A stretch of DNA of 32,516 nucleotides from contig LNFB01000359.1 of NCBI GenBank assembly GCA_001464385.1, forward strand, positions 1 to 32,516. Reading direction: 5' to 3'. Both the position numbers and the translations under genes were made by a program. This stretch comes from Deltaproteobacteria bacterium Ga0077550. Its GTDB lineage: Bacteria > Myxococcota_A > Polyangia > Nannocystales > Nannocystaceae. The notes below the pieces were generated by a model. It saw only the letters and a program-made list of their open reading frames with translations, ran no database searches and was not told the DNA's origin. Shown here piece after piece: positions 1-7,722 of the stretch (its first letter is position 1; every line of letters starts with the position of its first letter).

Positions 1-1266
1 GACGGCGCGCCGATCCTGCAGGCGTCGGTGCGCGACGAGACCGAGGCCCGCGCGCGGCAGGCCCACCTGGCCCAGGCCGATCGCCTGGCGAGCCTCGGCA
101 TGCTCGCGGCCAGCGTCGCGCACGAGGTCAACAACCCGCTGGCGTACGTGCTCTACAACCTCGAGACCCTGCACACCGACCTGCCGGCGATCGCCGCGGC
201 CGTCGCTGTGCTGCGCGAGTCCACGGGGACGTTCGCGGCGATCGGCCCGCTGGCCGAGCGGCTCGGCAAGGTCCCGCTCGACGACGTCGTCGAGCGCACG
301 GGGGAGGCGCTGCGCGGGACCCTGCGGATCCGCGACGTCGTCCGCGGCCTCGCGACGTTCTCGCGGGTCGAGAGCACCGAGCAGACGCGCGTCGACATCA
401 AGCGCGCCATCGGTGCGGCGCTCGACCTCGCGTCCAACGAGCTGCGCCACTGCGCGTCGGTCGTCACCGAGCTCGGCGAGGTGCCTGCCGTGCGGGCCTC
501 CGAGGGCAAGCTGTCGCAGGTGCTGCTCAACCTGCTGCTCAACGCGGCCCACGCGTTCGACGGTCACCGGCCCGAGGATCCGCGCATCACCGTGCGCACG
601 TGGACCGACCGCGGCGACGCCTGCATCGCGATCGCGGACAACGGCTGCGGCATCGCCCCCGAGACGCTCGCGCACATCTTCGAGCCGTTCTTCACCACCA
701 AGGGCGTGGACCGCGGCTCGGGGCTGGGCCTGGCGATCTGCCGGAACCTCGTCGCGGAGCTCGGCGGCGCGCTCACGGTCGAGAGCGCCCGCGGCGTCGG
801 CACGACCTTCGTCGTGCGACTGCCGGCCTTCGCTGCAGCGAAGGATCAGCCACCGACGCCCGCGCCGCCGATCCCGCCCGAGGCCCGCGTCCGCGGCCGC
901 ATCCTCGTGGTGGACGACGAGCCGTCGATCCGCCGCGCCCTCGCGCGGCTGCTCGGCGACACGCACGAGGTGGTGGTGGCGACCTCGGGCGCCGAGGCCC
1001 AGGCGATCCTGACCGCCGACGCCGCGTTCGACGTGATCCTCTGCGACCTGATGATGCCGGGGATGACGGGGATGGACCTGCACGCCTGGCTGCAGGGCCA
1101 CGCCCGTGCCCTCGCCGCGCGCGTCGTGTTCGTGACCGGCGGCGCATTCACGCCGAGGGCCACGGAGTACCTGGAGAAGGCCGGCAACCTCCAGATCGAG
1201 AAGCCGTTCGACAGCGCGTACGTGAAGTTCCTCGTGTCCGAGCTGGTGGCCGCGGCCCGATCGTGA
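1..1266 (+). CDS. Hybrid sensor histidine kinase with C-terminal receiver (5' end outside window)
   Basis: The frame is open from base 1, and the first codons (DGAPILQASVRDETE) read like the end of a PAS domain, so the true start lies upstream. A GTG at 28 is unlikely to be the start. The HisKA box SVAHEVNNPL has its phospho-acceptor His at about residue 41. The HATPase domain shows an N box (LLLNAAHAF), a G1 box (IADNGCGI) and a G2 box (GSGLGLAI). A Pro-rich linker leads to a receiver domain beginning ILVVDDEPS, with the phospho-acceptor Asp in LCDLMMP (about residue 349) and the conserved Lys in EKPFD. No membrane segment is seen in the part present. By family it autophosphorylates and relays phosphate, but its signal and target cannot be read here. 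The CZB protein gene follows after 65 bp on the same strand and could share its transcript. Confidence 0.93.
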   Translation, partial: DGAPILQASVRDETEARARQAHLAQADRLASLGMLAASVAHEVNNPLAYVLYNLETLHTDLPAIAAAVAVLRESTGTFAAIGPLAERLGKVPLDDVVERTGEALRGTLRIRDVVRGLATFSRVESTEQTRVDIKRAIGAALDLASNELRHCASVVTELGEVPAVRASEGKLSQVLLNLLLNAAHAFDGHRPEDPRITVRTWTDRGDACIAIADNGCGIAPETLAHIFEPFFTTKGVDRGSGLGLAICRNLVAELGGALTVESARGVGTTFVVRLPAFAAAKDQPPTPAPPIPPEARVRGRILVVDDEPSIRRALARLLGDTHEVVVATSGAEAQAILTADAAFDVILCDLMMPGMTGMDLHAWLQGHARALAARVVFVTGGAFTPRATEYLEKAGNLQIEKPFDSAYVKFLVSELVAAARS

Positions 1267-1331
1267 CGCCCGTCCCCGAGGGGCTCCAGCCGACTCAAGG
1301 TCGCGCCCCGAGCGGTCGATGCCCGTCCACG

Positions 1332-1691
1332 ATGAGCGACGTCAAGGACCAGATCGCCAAGGCCATCGGGACGCACGGCATGTGGAAGGCGCGCCTGCAG
1401 GGGGCGGTCTCCTCGGGCAAGTCGGAGAACCCGCCAGAGGTCGTCGAGAAGGACGATCAGTGCGAGTTCGGCAAGTGGCTCGCGACGCTGGCGATGGACC
1501 CCACGGTCGGGCAGAGCCAGCACTACGTCGAGGTCCGCGCGCTGCATGCCAAGTTCCACGGCTGCGCCGCCAAGGTGCTCCGCCTCGCCGTCAAGGGGGA
1601 CCGCGCGAGCGCGGGGACGCTCATGGACGGCGAGTACGCGGACGCCTCTGCTGCGCTGACCTCCGCGATGATGCGCTGGCGCGCCGCCTGA
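1332..1691 (+). CDS. Stand-alone CZB (chemoreceptor zinc-binding) domain protein
   Basis: 119 residues from the ATG, almost all one CZB domain. The family's metal-binding pattern is visible: His in AIGTHGMWKARL, Cys in the CEFGKWL motif, and two His in the VRALHAKFHG helix, the usual 3-His/1-Cys zinc site. In known proteins CZB domains are attached to chemoreceptors or diguanylate cyclases and sense zinc or hypochlorous acid. Here the domain stands alone, so it would have to signal through a partner. The hybrid kinase 65 bp upstream on the same strand is the obvious candidate, but this is inferred only from position. No signal peptide or membrane segment is present, so it is expected in the cytoplasm. 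No clear Shine-Dalgarno sequence precedes the ATG. Confidence 0.88.
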   Translation: MSDVKDQIAKAIGTHGMWKARLQGAVSSGKSENPPEVVEKDDQCEFGKWLATLAMDPTVGQSQHYVEVRALHAKFHGCAAKVLRLAVKGDRASAGTLMDGEYADASAALTSAMMRWRAA

Positions 1692-1697
1692 GCCCGG

Positions 1698-2012
1698 CTA
1701 CTTGCAGCAGACCGCGCCCTCGATCGCGACCGGCCCACCCGGGTCGGCGACGATCGAGCCGATCGGCGCCTCGCCGCTGTCGGGGCAGCGGTACTCGGGG
1801 CGGTGCACCGCGCCGTCGCCGATGTCGCCGACGACCTTGCCGCCCTGGGCCTCGCAGGCCGACGCGGTGAGGCCGGGCTTGGGATCACCCTCGGGCGCGG
1901 GCGCGTCGACGGCGGGATCCGGCGTCGCGGGCGGCGCGGTGGTGGGGGCCTTGTTGCAGCCGAACATCGGGAGCGCGAGCACGAGCGCGAGGGGGAGGAG
2001 AGCGAGTCGCAT
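1698..2012 (-). CDS. Small secreted lipoprotein of unknown function
   Basis: 104 residues. The N-terminus is a lipoprotein signal (MRLALLPLALVLALPMFGC) with the lipobox Cys at residue 19. A Pro/Ala/Thr/Asp linker follows, then a short domain of about 60 residues with Cys in SACEAQGG, YRCPDSG and the C-terminal AVCCK. The start is 12 bp after the stop of the upstream MurE-like gene, so the two are probably co-transcribed. I do not recognise the Cys domain. The four Cys suggest disulfide bonds outside the cytoplasm. It converges with the CZB gene, leaving only 6 bp between stop codons. Confidence 0.75.
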   Translation of the reverse strand: MRLALLPLALVLALPMFGCNKAPTTAPPATPDPAVDAPAPEGDPKPGLTASACEAQGGKVVGDIGDGAVHRPEYRCPDSGEAPIGSIVADPGGPVAIEGAVCCK

Positions 2013-2024
2013 GCCGGGGCTGTA

Positions 2025-3320
2025 TCACAGTGCCGGCGTCGTGCAATCCGGCGCGTGCACCGGCGACGGATCGTCGCCCCCGCCGGATGACGCGGCCGAG
2101 GTGGCGGTGATCCGCAACACCTCGTCGCGGTCGGAGAACGGAACGTCCGCGTCGCCGATGCGTTGACCGACCTCGTGGCCCATGCCGGCGATCACGACCA
2201 CGTCGGCGCGGTGGGCCATCGCGATCGCGTGCTCGATCGCGGCGCGCCGGTCGAGCACCGTGACGATCGCCGCGTCGGCGCGGGCGTCCCGGGCGCCCTG
2301 CTCGAGCATCGCCGCGATCGCGTGCGGATCCTCGTGGCGAGGGTTGTCGTTCGTGACGACGACGACGTCCGCGCCGAGGGCCGCCGCCGCACCCATCGGC
2401 CCGCGCTTGCTCGGCGTCGACCCGCCGCCCGCGCCGAACACCAGGATCACGCGGCCGGCCGCGAGGCGCCGCGCGGTCGCACACGTCCGCGCCAGCGCGT
2501 CGGGGCTGTGGGCGTAGTCGACGACCACCATGGGCTCGCGGGCCAGCAGCTCGAAGCGCCCGGGCACCCCGGGGCACGTCGCAAGTCCCCGCACGATCGC
2601 CCCGGGCTCGAGCCCGGCAGCCGCGGCCGCGCACGCCGCAGCGAGGGCGTTCTCGGCGAAGATCTCCCCGATCATCCGCAGCTGCAGCGACCCACCGAGC
2701 GCCTCGGCCAACGGCGACGGCGCCAGGGCGACGCGCGTGCCGTCGCCGTCGAGCTCGATCGCGGCGGCCTCGAGATCCGCCGGCACCAGCGCAGGCCCGC
2801 GACTCGGCGCCCGGAACCACAGCCGCCGCACGTCCGGCGGCGTCGCGCGGTGGATGAACACCGCATGCGGGTCGGCGGCGTTCAGCACCATCGGCCGCCC
2901 CGGGCCGAGGTGCAAGAACAGCTGCGCCTTCGCGGCCAGGTAGTTCTCCCACGTGCCGTGGGTCTGCAGGTGATCGGGCGAGAGGTTGGTGAAGACCCCG
3001 AGGTCGAACCGCCACTTCTTCGCGTAGCCGTTGCGCAGCCCGAAGCTCGTGGTCTCGATCACCACGTCGCGACACCCCTCGGCCGCCGCGGACTCGAGCA
3101 GCGCGCAGAACTCGGCGAAGCTCTTGCCCTTGGCGACCGGGACGCCGTTGCGGAAGGCGCCGGTGGTGCCGACCAGCAGCACATCGCGGCCGTCGGCCCG
3201 CAGGCACGCGGCGAGCAGCGCACACGTCGAGGTCTTGCCGTTGGTGCCGGTGACGCCGTGGGTGAACAGCGCCTCGGCCCAGGGACCGGCGGCGGCGACC
3301 GGGCGCGACGCGGACGTCAT
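2025..3320 (-). CDS. MurE-like Mur ligase lacking the N-terminal substrate domain
   Basis: 431 residues from the ATG at 3320. Mur-ligase motifs are clear: ATP-binding GTNGKTST at about residues 25-32, FTNLSPDHL, the carbamylated-Lys segment YLAAKAQLF, VVDYAHSPDAL, and NDNPRHEDP, which matches the DNPR motif used by meso-diaminopimelate-adding MurE. Family MurE proteins are about 490 residues and begin with an N-terminal domain that binds the uridine nucleotide. Here the ATPase domain starts about 20 residues in, and no coding sequence for the missing domain lies upstream because a stop precedes it. The usual GKGHE motif near the C-terminus reads GMGHE. It may use a different acceptor than UDP-MurNAc-dipeptide, or it may be an auxiliary or non-functional copy. 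A TACGAT hexamer sits 6 bp before the ATG, with no Shine-Dalgarno sequence. Confidence 0.85.
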   Translation of the reverse strand: MTSASRPVAAAGPWAEALFTHGVTGTNGKTSTCALLAACLRADGRDVLLVGTTGAFRNGVPVAKGKSFAEFCALLESAAAEGCRDVVIETTSFGLRNGYAKKWRFDLGVFTNLSPDHLQTHGTWENYLAAKAQLFLHLGPGRPMVLNAADPHAVFIHRATPPDVRRLWFRAPSRGPALVPADLEAAAIELDGDGTRVALAPSPLAEALGGSLQLRMIGEIFAENALAAACAAAAAGLEPGAIVRGLATCPGVPGRFELLAREPMVVVDYAHSPDALARTCATARRLAAGRVILVFGAGGGSTPSKRGPMGAAAALGADVVVVTNDNPRHEDPHAIAAMLEQGARDARADAAIVTVLDRRAAIEHAIAMAHRADVVVIAGMGHEVGQRIGDADVPFSDRDEVLRITATSAASSGGGDDPSPVHAPDCTTPAL

Positions 3321-3326
3321 CGCCCG

Positions 3327-3332
3327 ATCGTA
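3327..3332 (-). promoter_or_regulatory. Candidate -10 element of the MurE-like gene
   Basis: TACGAT on the minus strand, 6 nt before the ATG at 3320. This places the expected transcription start at or next to the start codon. No consensus -35 is visible. It belongs to a recurring class of start-proximal TAnnnT elements in this window. Confidence 0.45.
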
Positions 3333-3385
3333 CCGCAGCCGCCGCCCGAACGAGGTGCTCGACGTGCGCCGTCGCGATCCGACGA

Positions 3386-4186
3386 TCACACGCAGACGCG
3401 GTAGGCCGCGACGGCGTCACTGCCCCGGACGCTCGCGAGCCCCTCGAAGCACGAGTCGGACGCGCCGTAGCCTTCGAACATGATCTGCACCCCGTCGTCG
3501 TTCCCGATCTCGAAGCTGAGGTAGTGCGGATCGCTCTCGGTCTTGCCGGCCGGGACCTGCGTCCACAGGCCGTGGTAATCCGGGCGGCCCTCGAGCGAGA
3601 GCTTGCCCGTGTCGAGGAACCCGATCTCGAACGCCGCCAGGCTCTCGGAGCCGTCGACGCACTCGAAGAACGCGCCCAGGTCGTCATCCATGCACTGATC
3701 GACCGTGACCAGCCCCCCGTCCTCGAGATCGACGGCGTAGTCGAGGAGCACGGCCGGGCGGGTCGCGACGTTGTTCGTGAGCACGGTGTCGGCCGACGTC
3801 GACGCGACCGTCGCGGTGACGCCGAGGGTCCCGTCCACCTGCGGCAGCGCGAGGTCGAAGGCGATCGTGCTCACCTGGCCGGCGCTCATCTGCCCGAGAC
3901 GGCACCGCAGCTGGGTGCCGCGCACGCGGCAGCGCGAGTCGAAGTCGCCCAGATCGCCCAGGATCCGCGACCCGGTGTCGGCGTCGTACTTGGGCAGCTG
4001 CACCGTGAGCTCCACGCCCATCGCGCGGGAGTTGCCCACGTTCGAGACCGCCACCGCGTAGTGGATGTCGTCGTAGACATAGGCTGGCCCCGGGTTCGCG
4101 ATCCCGACGCGGACGTCGGAGGCCGCTTGCGCGGTGGTGGCGGCGAGGAAGGTGGCGAGACCCAGGATGGTGGCGCGGACAAACAT
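3386..4186 (-). CDS. Secreted DUF11/CARDB-like surface protein
   Basis: 266 residues. A Sec signal peptide (MFVRATILGLATFLAATTAQA) is followed by an Ig-like region at about residues 25-130 with the DUF11/CARDB pattern: IHYAVAVSNVGNSRAMGVELTVQLP, a Cys pair in RCRVRGTQLRCRLG, then VLTNNVATRPA. The C-terminal 120 residues contain further Cys (DQCMDD, FECVDG, DSCFEG, YRVCV-end) and resemble no enzyme I know. No lipobox is present, so it is predicted to be periplasmic or extracellular. The ATG at 4186 is chosen because a strong Shine-Dalgarno sequence precedes it and the signal peptide begins there. Longer in-frame starts run into the divergent gene's region. The MurE-like gene follows downstream on the same strand. 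Confidence 0.82.
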   Translation of the reverse strand: MFVRATILGLATFLAATTAQAASDVRVGIANPGPAYVYDDIHYAVAVSNVGNSRAMGVELTVQLPKYDADTGSRILGDLGDFDSRCRVRGTQLRCRLGQMSAGQVSTIAFDLALPQVDGTLGVTATVASTSADTVLTNNVATRPAVLLDYAVDLEDGGLVTVDQCMDDDLGAFFECVDGSESLAAFEIGFLDTGKLSLEGRPDYHGLWTQVPAGKTESDPHYLSFEIGNDDGVQIMFEGYGASDSCFEGLASVRGSDAVAAYRVCV

Positions 4187-4192
4187 GGGGAA

Positions 4193-4199
4193 CCTCCGG
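4193..4199 (-). promoter_or_regulatory. Strong Shine-Dalgarno site of the DUF11 gene
   Basis: The minus strand reads CCGGAGG, then TTCCCC before the ATG at 4186, a good match to the 16S 3' end at proper spacing. It stands out because most neighbouring genes have no such site. It fixes the start at 4186. Confidence 0.75.
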
Positions 4200-4412
4200 A
4201 TTCGGGGGGCAGGGGGTGCGCACCGTTCGTTTCGGCGCGGCGGTGTGGCCCGTCCTTCGGCCGGACGGCTCGACTCCTGAGGGGCTCGTGGCGGGTGGAC
4301 CCGCGGTCGCAGCGCCCCGGCCTGGGTCGCTCGGATCCCGCGCGAAACCGTGAGAACATTCGGCTTTTCCGGGGACACCGCGTCCGAGGTGCGTCCCGTT
4401 TCTGAACGGTGA

Positions 4413-4418
4413 TAGTTT
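4413..4418 (+). promoter_or_regulatory. Candidate -10 element of the DUF4215-repeat protein gene
   Basis: TAGTTT lies in an AT-rich patch that is unusual for this DNA, 8 nt before the ATG at 4427. It argues for that ATG rather than the in-frame GTG at 4409, which lies upstream of the element. Confidence 0.45.
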
Positions 4419-4426
4419 TTGATGCT

Positions 4427-6343
4427 ATGCGACGCACACAATTTTCTCGTAAGTATCCCTGGTTGGTCGCGGCGCCGCTGGGCGCGCTGATCGTCGCCAC
4501 GGCCGGCGAGGCCGCGGCCGCGACGCCGACGTACTACGACAATCTCCCCGCGCTGCAGGCCGACATGACGGCCTCGGTCACCGACGACTACTCGAACCCC
4601 GGCTACGTCTTCCTCCAGAACAACGCGGCGATGAGCGCGGTGCTCGGCGAGACCGACTACGAGTCGACCGGGTTCATGAACCTCAACATCGTGAGCGGCG
4701 GTTACTACTGCTCCGGCTGCAACGGATCGTTCGAGCTCTCGTTCCAGACGACGAGCGTCGGGACCGCGGCGGGCGTCTCCGCCGTCGGGGCGAACATCCA
4801 GGTCAACGATCAGGGCACGCCGTACTTCGCGTTCATCACGTTCGCCGACGGCACCACCGACAACGTGCAGCTCCCACCCGCCGGCAGCTTCTGGGCGGTG
4901 AGCGCCCCCGAGCGCATCGAGCGGATCCACTTCGGACTCTCGGGTGGTGGGACGACGATGGCCGGCAGCTTCGGCATCGACAACCTCGTGATCGGCGACA
5001 TCCCCGTGCTGCCCGACGCGTTCGAGACCTGCGACGGACAGGTGCTCGACGTGTCGTCGCTGACGCCGGGCAGCGGCGCGTCGGTCATCCAGCCCGGCAG
5101 CACCGCGGGCGCGAGCGACGACATCTCCGAGGCCGCCGAGGTCGCGTGCTGGTCGGGGAGCGAGGCGGTCGAGCACGTCTACCAGTTCAGCCTCGCGGTG
5201 CCGACGTCGCTGCAGATCGACCTGGCCGGATCCGACTACGACACCAAGCTCGGCGTGGTCGCGGGCTGCCCCGACGGCGCCGAGTTCTGCCTCTACAACG
5301 ACGACTACACCGGCCTCGCGTCGGGCTTCGACTGCACCCCCTTTCCCGCGGGCTCGTACTCCGCGATCGTGTCCGGCTTCAGCGGAAGCTCGGGCGCCTA
5401 CGTGCTCGACCTGACCGAGTGCGGCGGCGGGTGTGGCAACGGATCCCTCGATCCGGGCGAGGCGTGCGACGACGGTGGCGAGTCCGCGTCCTGCAACGCC
5501 GACTGCACCTTCGCGAGCTGCGGCGACAGCGTCCTCAACATCTCGGCCGGCGAGACCTGCGACGACGGCGGTGAGTCACCGGTCTGCGACGCCGACTGCA
5601 CCGCGGTGTCGTGCGGCGATGCCGTCGCGAACCTCGCCGCTGGCGAGGCGTGCGACGACGGCGGCGAATCGGCGACGTGCGACGACGACTGCACCGCGGC
5701 GGCGTGCGGCGACTCCGTGGTGAACAACACCGCGGGCGAGACCTGCGACGACGGCGGGCGCTCGGCCCAGTGCAACGGCGATTGCACCGCGGCGTCGTGC
5801 GGCGACGGCATCGTCAACGCGACCGCCGGCGAGGAGTGCGACGGCGACGGGGCGGGGAACCCCGGCGAGACCGCCAGCTGCGACGACGACTGCACCTCGG
5901 CGATGTGCGGCGACACCGTCGTCAACGCGACGGCCGACGAGGAGTGCGATGACGGCAACACCGACGACGGCGACGGCTGCAGCGCGAGCTGTGCGGTCGA
6001 AGAGGCCGGCACGAGCAGCGGCTCCGAGGGCGGCAGCTCCGAGGGCGGCAGCTCCGAGGGCGGTTCCGAGGGCGGTTCCGAGGGGGGCAGCTCCGAGGGC
6101 GGTGACTCGACCGGCAGCGCCGACACCAGCGGAGGCGCGAGCGGCAGCGCCTCCGACACGGACGGCGGCGACGACTCGAGCGGCGCAGCCGACTCGAGCG
6201 GCAGCGCCGGCGCTACGGGGGGCAGCTCCGACGACGGCGGCTGCGGCTGCAGCACGGACCGGGACGACAATCGCCGCGGCACCGCGTTGTCGGCGATGAC
6301 CGTGCTCTTGCTCGGTGCGCTGCGACGTCGTCGCCGCGCGTGA
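4427..6343 (+). CDS. Secreted multi-domain protein: PPC-like domain, DUF4215-like repeats, MYXO-CTERM-like tag
   Basis: 638 residues. A long signal sequence (MRRTQFSRKYPWLVAAPLGA onward) ends near AAAATP. Residues about 35-190 form a beta-rich domain ending GIDNLVIGDI, like many extracellular carbohydrate- or surface-binding domains. Residues about 195-335 resemble a bacterial pre-peptidase C-terminal (PPC) domain (YQFSLAVPTSLQIDL, SGAYVLDLTEC). Six Cys-rich repeats follow, each a variant of CGDxxxNxxAGExCDDGG...CxxDC, related to DUF4215. A Ser/Gly/Glu linker built from 15-bp DNA repeats leads to a C-terminal tag: CGCSTDRDD, a hydrophobic stretch SAMTVLLLGAL and RRRRRA. This is the layout of myxobacterial sorting tags processed at the envelope. 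Predicted to be surface-exposed. No catalytic motif is visible. Confidence 0.87.
   Translation: MRRTQFSRKYPWLVAAPLGALIVATAGEAAAATPTYYDNLPALQADMTASVTDDYSNPGYVFLQNNAAMSAVLGETDYESTGFMNLNIVSGGYYCSGCNGSFELSFQTTSVGTAAGVSAVGANIQVNDQGTPYFAFITFADGTTDNVQLPPAGSFWAVSAPERIERIHFGLSGGGTTMAGSFGIDNLVIGDIPVLPDAFETCDGQVLDVSSLTPGSGASVIQPGSTAGASDDISEAAEVACWSGSEAVEHVYQFSLAVPTSLQIDLAGSDYDTKLGVVAGCPDGAEFCLYNDDYTGLASGFDCTPFPAGSYSAIVSGFSGSSGAYVLDLTECGGGCGNGSLDPGEACDDGGESASCNADCTFASCGDSVLNISAGETCDDGGESPVCDADCTAVSCGDAVANLAAGEACDDGGESATCDDDCTAAACGDSVVNNTAGETCDDGGRSAQCNGDCTAASCGDGIVNATAGEECDGDGAGNPGETASCDDDCTSAMCGDTVVNATADEECDDGNTDDGDGCSASCAVEEAGTSSGSEGGSSEGGSSEGGSEGGSEGGSSEGGDSTGSADTSGGASGSASDTDGGDDSSGAADSSGSAGATGGSSDDGGCGCSTDRDDNRRGTALSAMTVLLLGALRRRRRA
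6022..6105 (+). repeat. Tandem short repeats encoding Ser-Glu-Gly-Gly linker
   Basis: Two perfect 15-bp copies of CTCCGAGGGCGGCAG are followed by four shortened or altered copies. They encode (S)SEGG units just before the C-terminal sorting tag. Near-identical codons point to recent slippage or unequal recombination. Confidence 0.85.
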
Positions 6344-6435
6344 TCGCGCCGCGCGGGGGTGACCGAGGCTGCCCGATGCGCAGCCTCGGTCACTTCGGGA
6401 CGGTGTCGCGCCGATGAGTCCACCCGGAGCGGGGG

Positions 6436-6441
6436 TATGCT
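6436..6441 (+). promoter_or_regulatory. Candidate -10 element (TATGCT) of lipoprotein gene at 6453
   Basis: TATGCT followed by CGCG, 11 nt before the ATG at 6453. The same GGTATGCTCGC-type string recurs before other starts in this window. It favours 6453 over the in-frame ATG at 6414, which lies upstream of it. Confidence 0.5.
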
Positions 6442-6452
6442 CGCGCATCGCC

Positions 6453-7631
6453 ATGCCCAGCACCCACGCGATCCTCCCCCTCGCCTGCGTCGTCCCGCTC
6501 TCGCTGCTCGCGGGGTGCTTCAGCCCGGACGACTCGAACGCCTCGGGCACCGCGACCACCACCGACCCCGGATCGACCTCGTCGACGCCGCTCGACACCT
6601 CCGGCAACGATTCCACGTCGGACACCCCGGCCGACTCCACCGGCTCGGTCGCCGACACGGGATCCACCGGGGACTCGAGCGCAGACTCGAGCTCCTCGGC
6701 CGCGGACTCCAGCGGCGACACGACCAGCTCGACCACGTCCGCCGCGGGCGTCTGCGGCGACGGGGCCGTCGACGATGGCGAGGACTGCGACGACGCGGGC
6801 GAGTCGGCGGCCTGCGACACCGACTGCACGTTCGCAGAGTGCGGCGACACCGTGACCAACACCGCCGCGCTCGAGACCTGTGACGACGGCAACGAGGACA
6901 CGAACGACGACTGCATCGCGTGCGCCGCCGCGACCTGCGGCGACGGGTTCGTGTGGGCCGGCAGCGAGACCTGCGACGACGCCAACGACGACGACGCCGA
7001 CGCGTGCAGCAACGCGTGCACCGGCGGGAGCGTGCAGGTGTCGGGCAACGCGACCACGTACCTCGTGAGCGCCCTGAACGCGCTCGGCGAGACGTTCACC
7101 GAGGACGGCTCCGAGTGGCCGGCCGGCGGCGCGGCGAACATCCTCGTCATCGCGCACGACGGCGCGACCCTCCCCGGCGGCGACTACCAGGCGCACATCG
7201 ACGCGGGCGGCCACGTGCTGCTCGTCGGCGGCAGCGGCGACCCGGCCTACGCGGCGTGGGCGAGCACGTACCTCGCCAACACGGGCGAGGGCAGCTGGCA
7301 CCAGAGCTCGGAGTGCGCGTGGGACTGGAACAGCGTCGGCGCCCACCCGATCACGGCGCTCCTGCCCGCCAACTACGAGTTCGTCGACCAGTCGATCTCG
7401 TACCACATGCTGCACTTCACGGCGGCGGGCCAGGATGCGGGCACCGAGCTCATCGGGCAGACGTGCGAGGCCATCGCCGACAACTACGTGCTCGCGACCC
7501 GCGCCTATGCGAGCGGCGGCACGTTCACGTACATGGCCCTCGACCTCGGGCCCTACAGCGACGCGATGAGCGAGGCGGATTTCGTCGCGCCGTTCCTCGA
7601 GGGCTACCTCGCCTACGTGCGCGGCGGCTGA
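6453..7631 (+). CDS. Lipoprotein with DUF4215-like repeats and a C-terminal ThuA/GATase-like domain
   Basis: 392 residues. The signal ends in the lipobox SLLAGC, so it is a lipoprotein. Residues about 25-105 are a Ser/Thr/Asp linker. Residues about 105-200 hold three Cys-rich repeats (CGDGAVDDGEDCDD, CGDTVTNTAALETCDDGNED, CGDGFVWAGSETCDDAND). The last 195 residues are a compact alpha/beta domain (TYLVSALNALGE, ILVIAHDGATLPGGDYQAHIDAGGHVLLVGGS) that reads like a ThuA or class I amidotransferase-like fold. That assignment is tentative, and no nucleophile elbow is obvious. It follows another DUF4215-type protein gene on the same strand, so the two may act together at the cell surface. Function unknown. 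Confidence 0.83.
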   Translation: MPSTHAILPLACVVPLSLLAGCFSPDDSNASGTATTTDPGSTSSTPLDTSGNDSTSDTPADSTGSVADTGSTGDSSADSSSSAADSSGDTTSSTTSAAGVCGDGAVDDGEDCDDAGESAACDTDCTFAECGDTVTNTAALETCDDGNEDTNDDCIACAAATCGDGFVWAGSETCDDANDDDADACSNACTGGSVQVSGNATTYLVSALNALGETFTEDGSEWPAGGAANILVIAHDGATLPGGDYQAHIDAGGHVLLVGGSGDPAYAAWASTYLANTGEGSWHQSSECAWDWNSVGAHPITALLPANYEFVDQSISYHMLHFTAAGQDAGTELIGQTCEAIADNYVLATRAYASGGTFTYMALDLGPYSDAMSEADFVAPFLEGYLAYVRGG

Positions 7632-7722
7632 GGTCCCGCCGGCCGGGGCGCCTCGGTGCGATTCCTGCGAGACGGACGGCGGGGCAGCGTGTCACCCCGA
7701 GACCATGCCCGCGTCCGACGTG

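Noticed and set aside
1885..3687. 600-codon minus-strand frame overlapping the MurE-like gene
   Set aside because: It is in a different frame from the Mur-ligase motifs and consists of Arg-rich shadow sequence.
7632..7722. Two GTGTCACCCC copies between the lipoprotein and sigma factor genes
   Set aside because: Only two short copies with no symmetry or spacing that would suggest a site.
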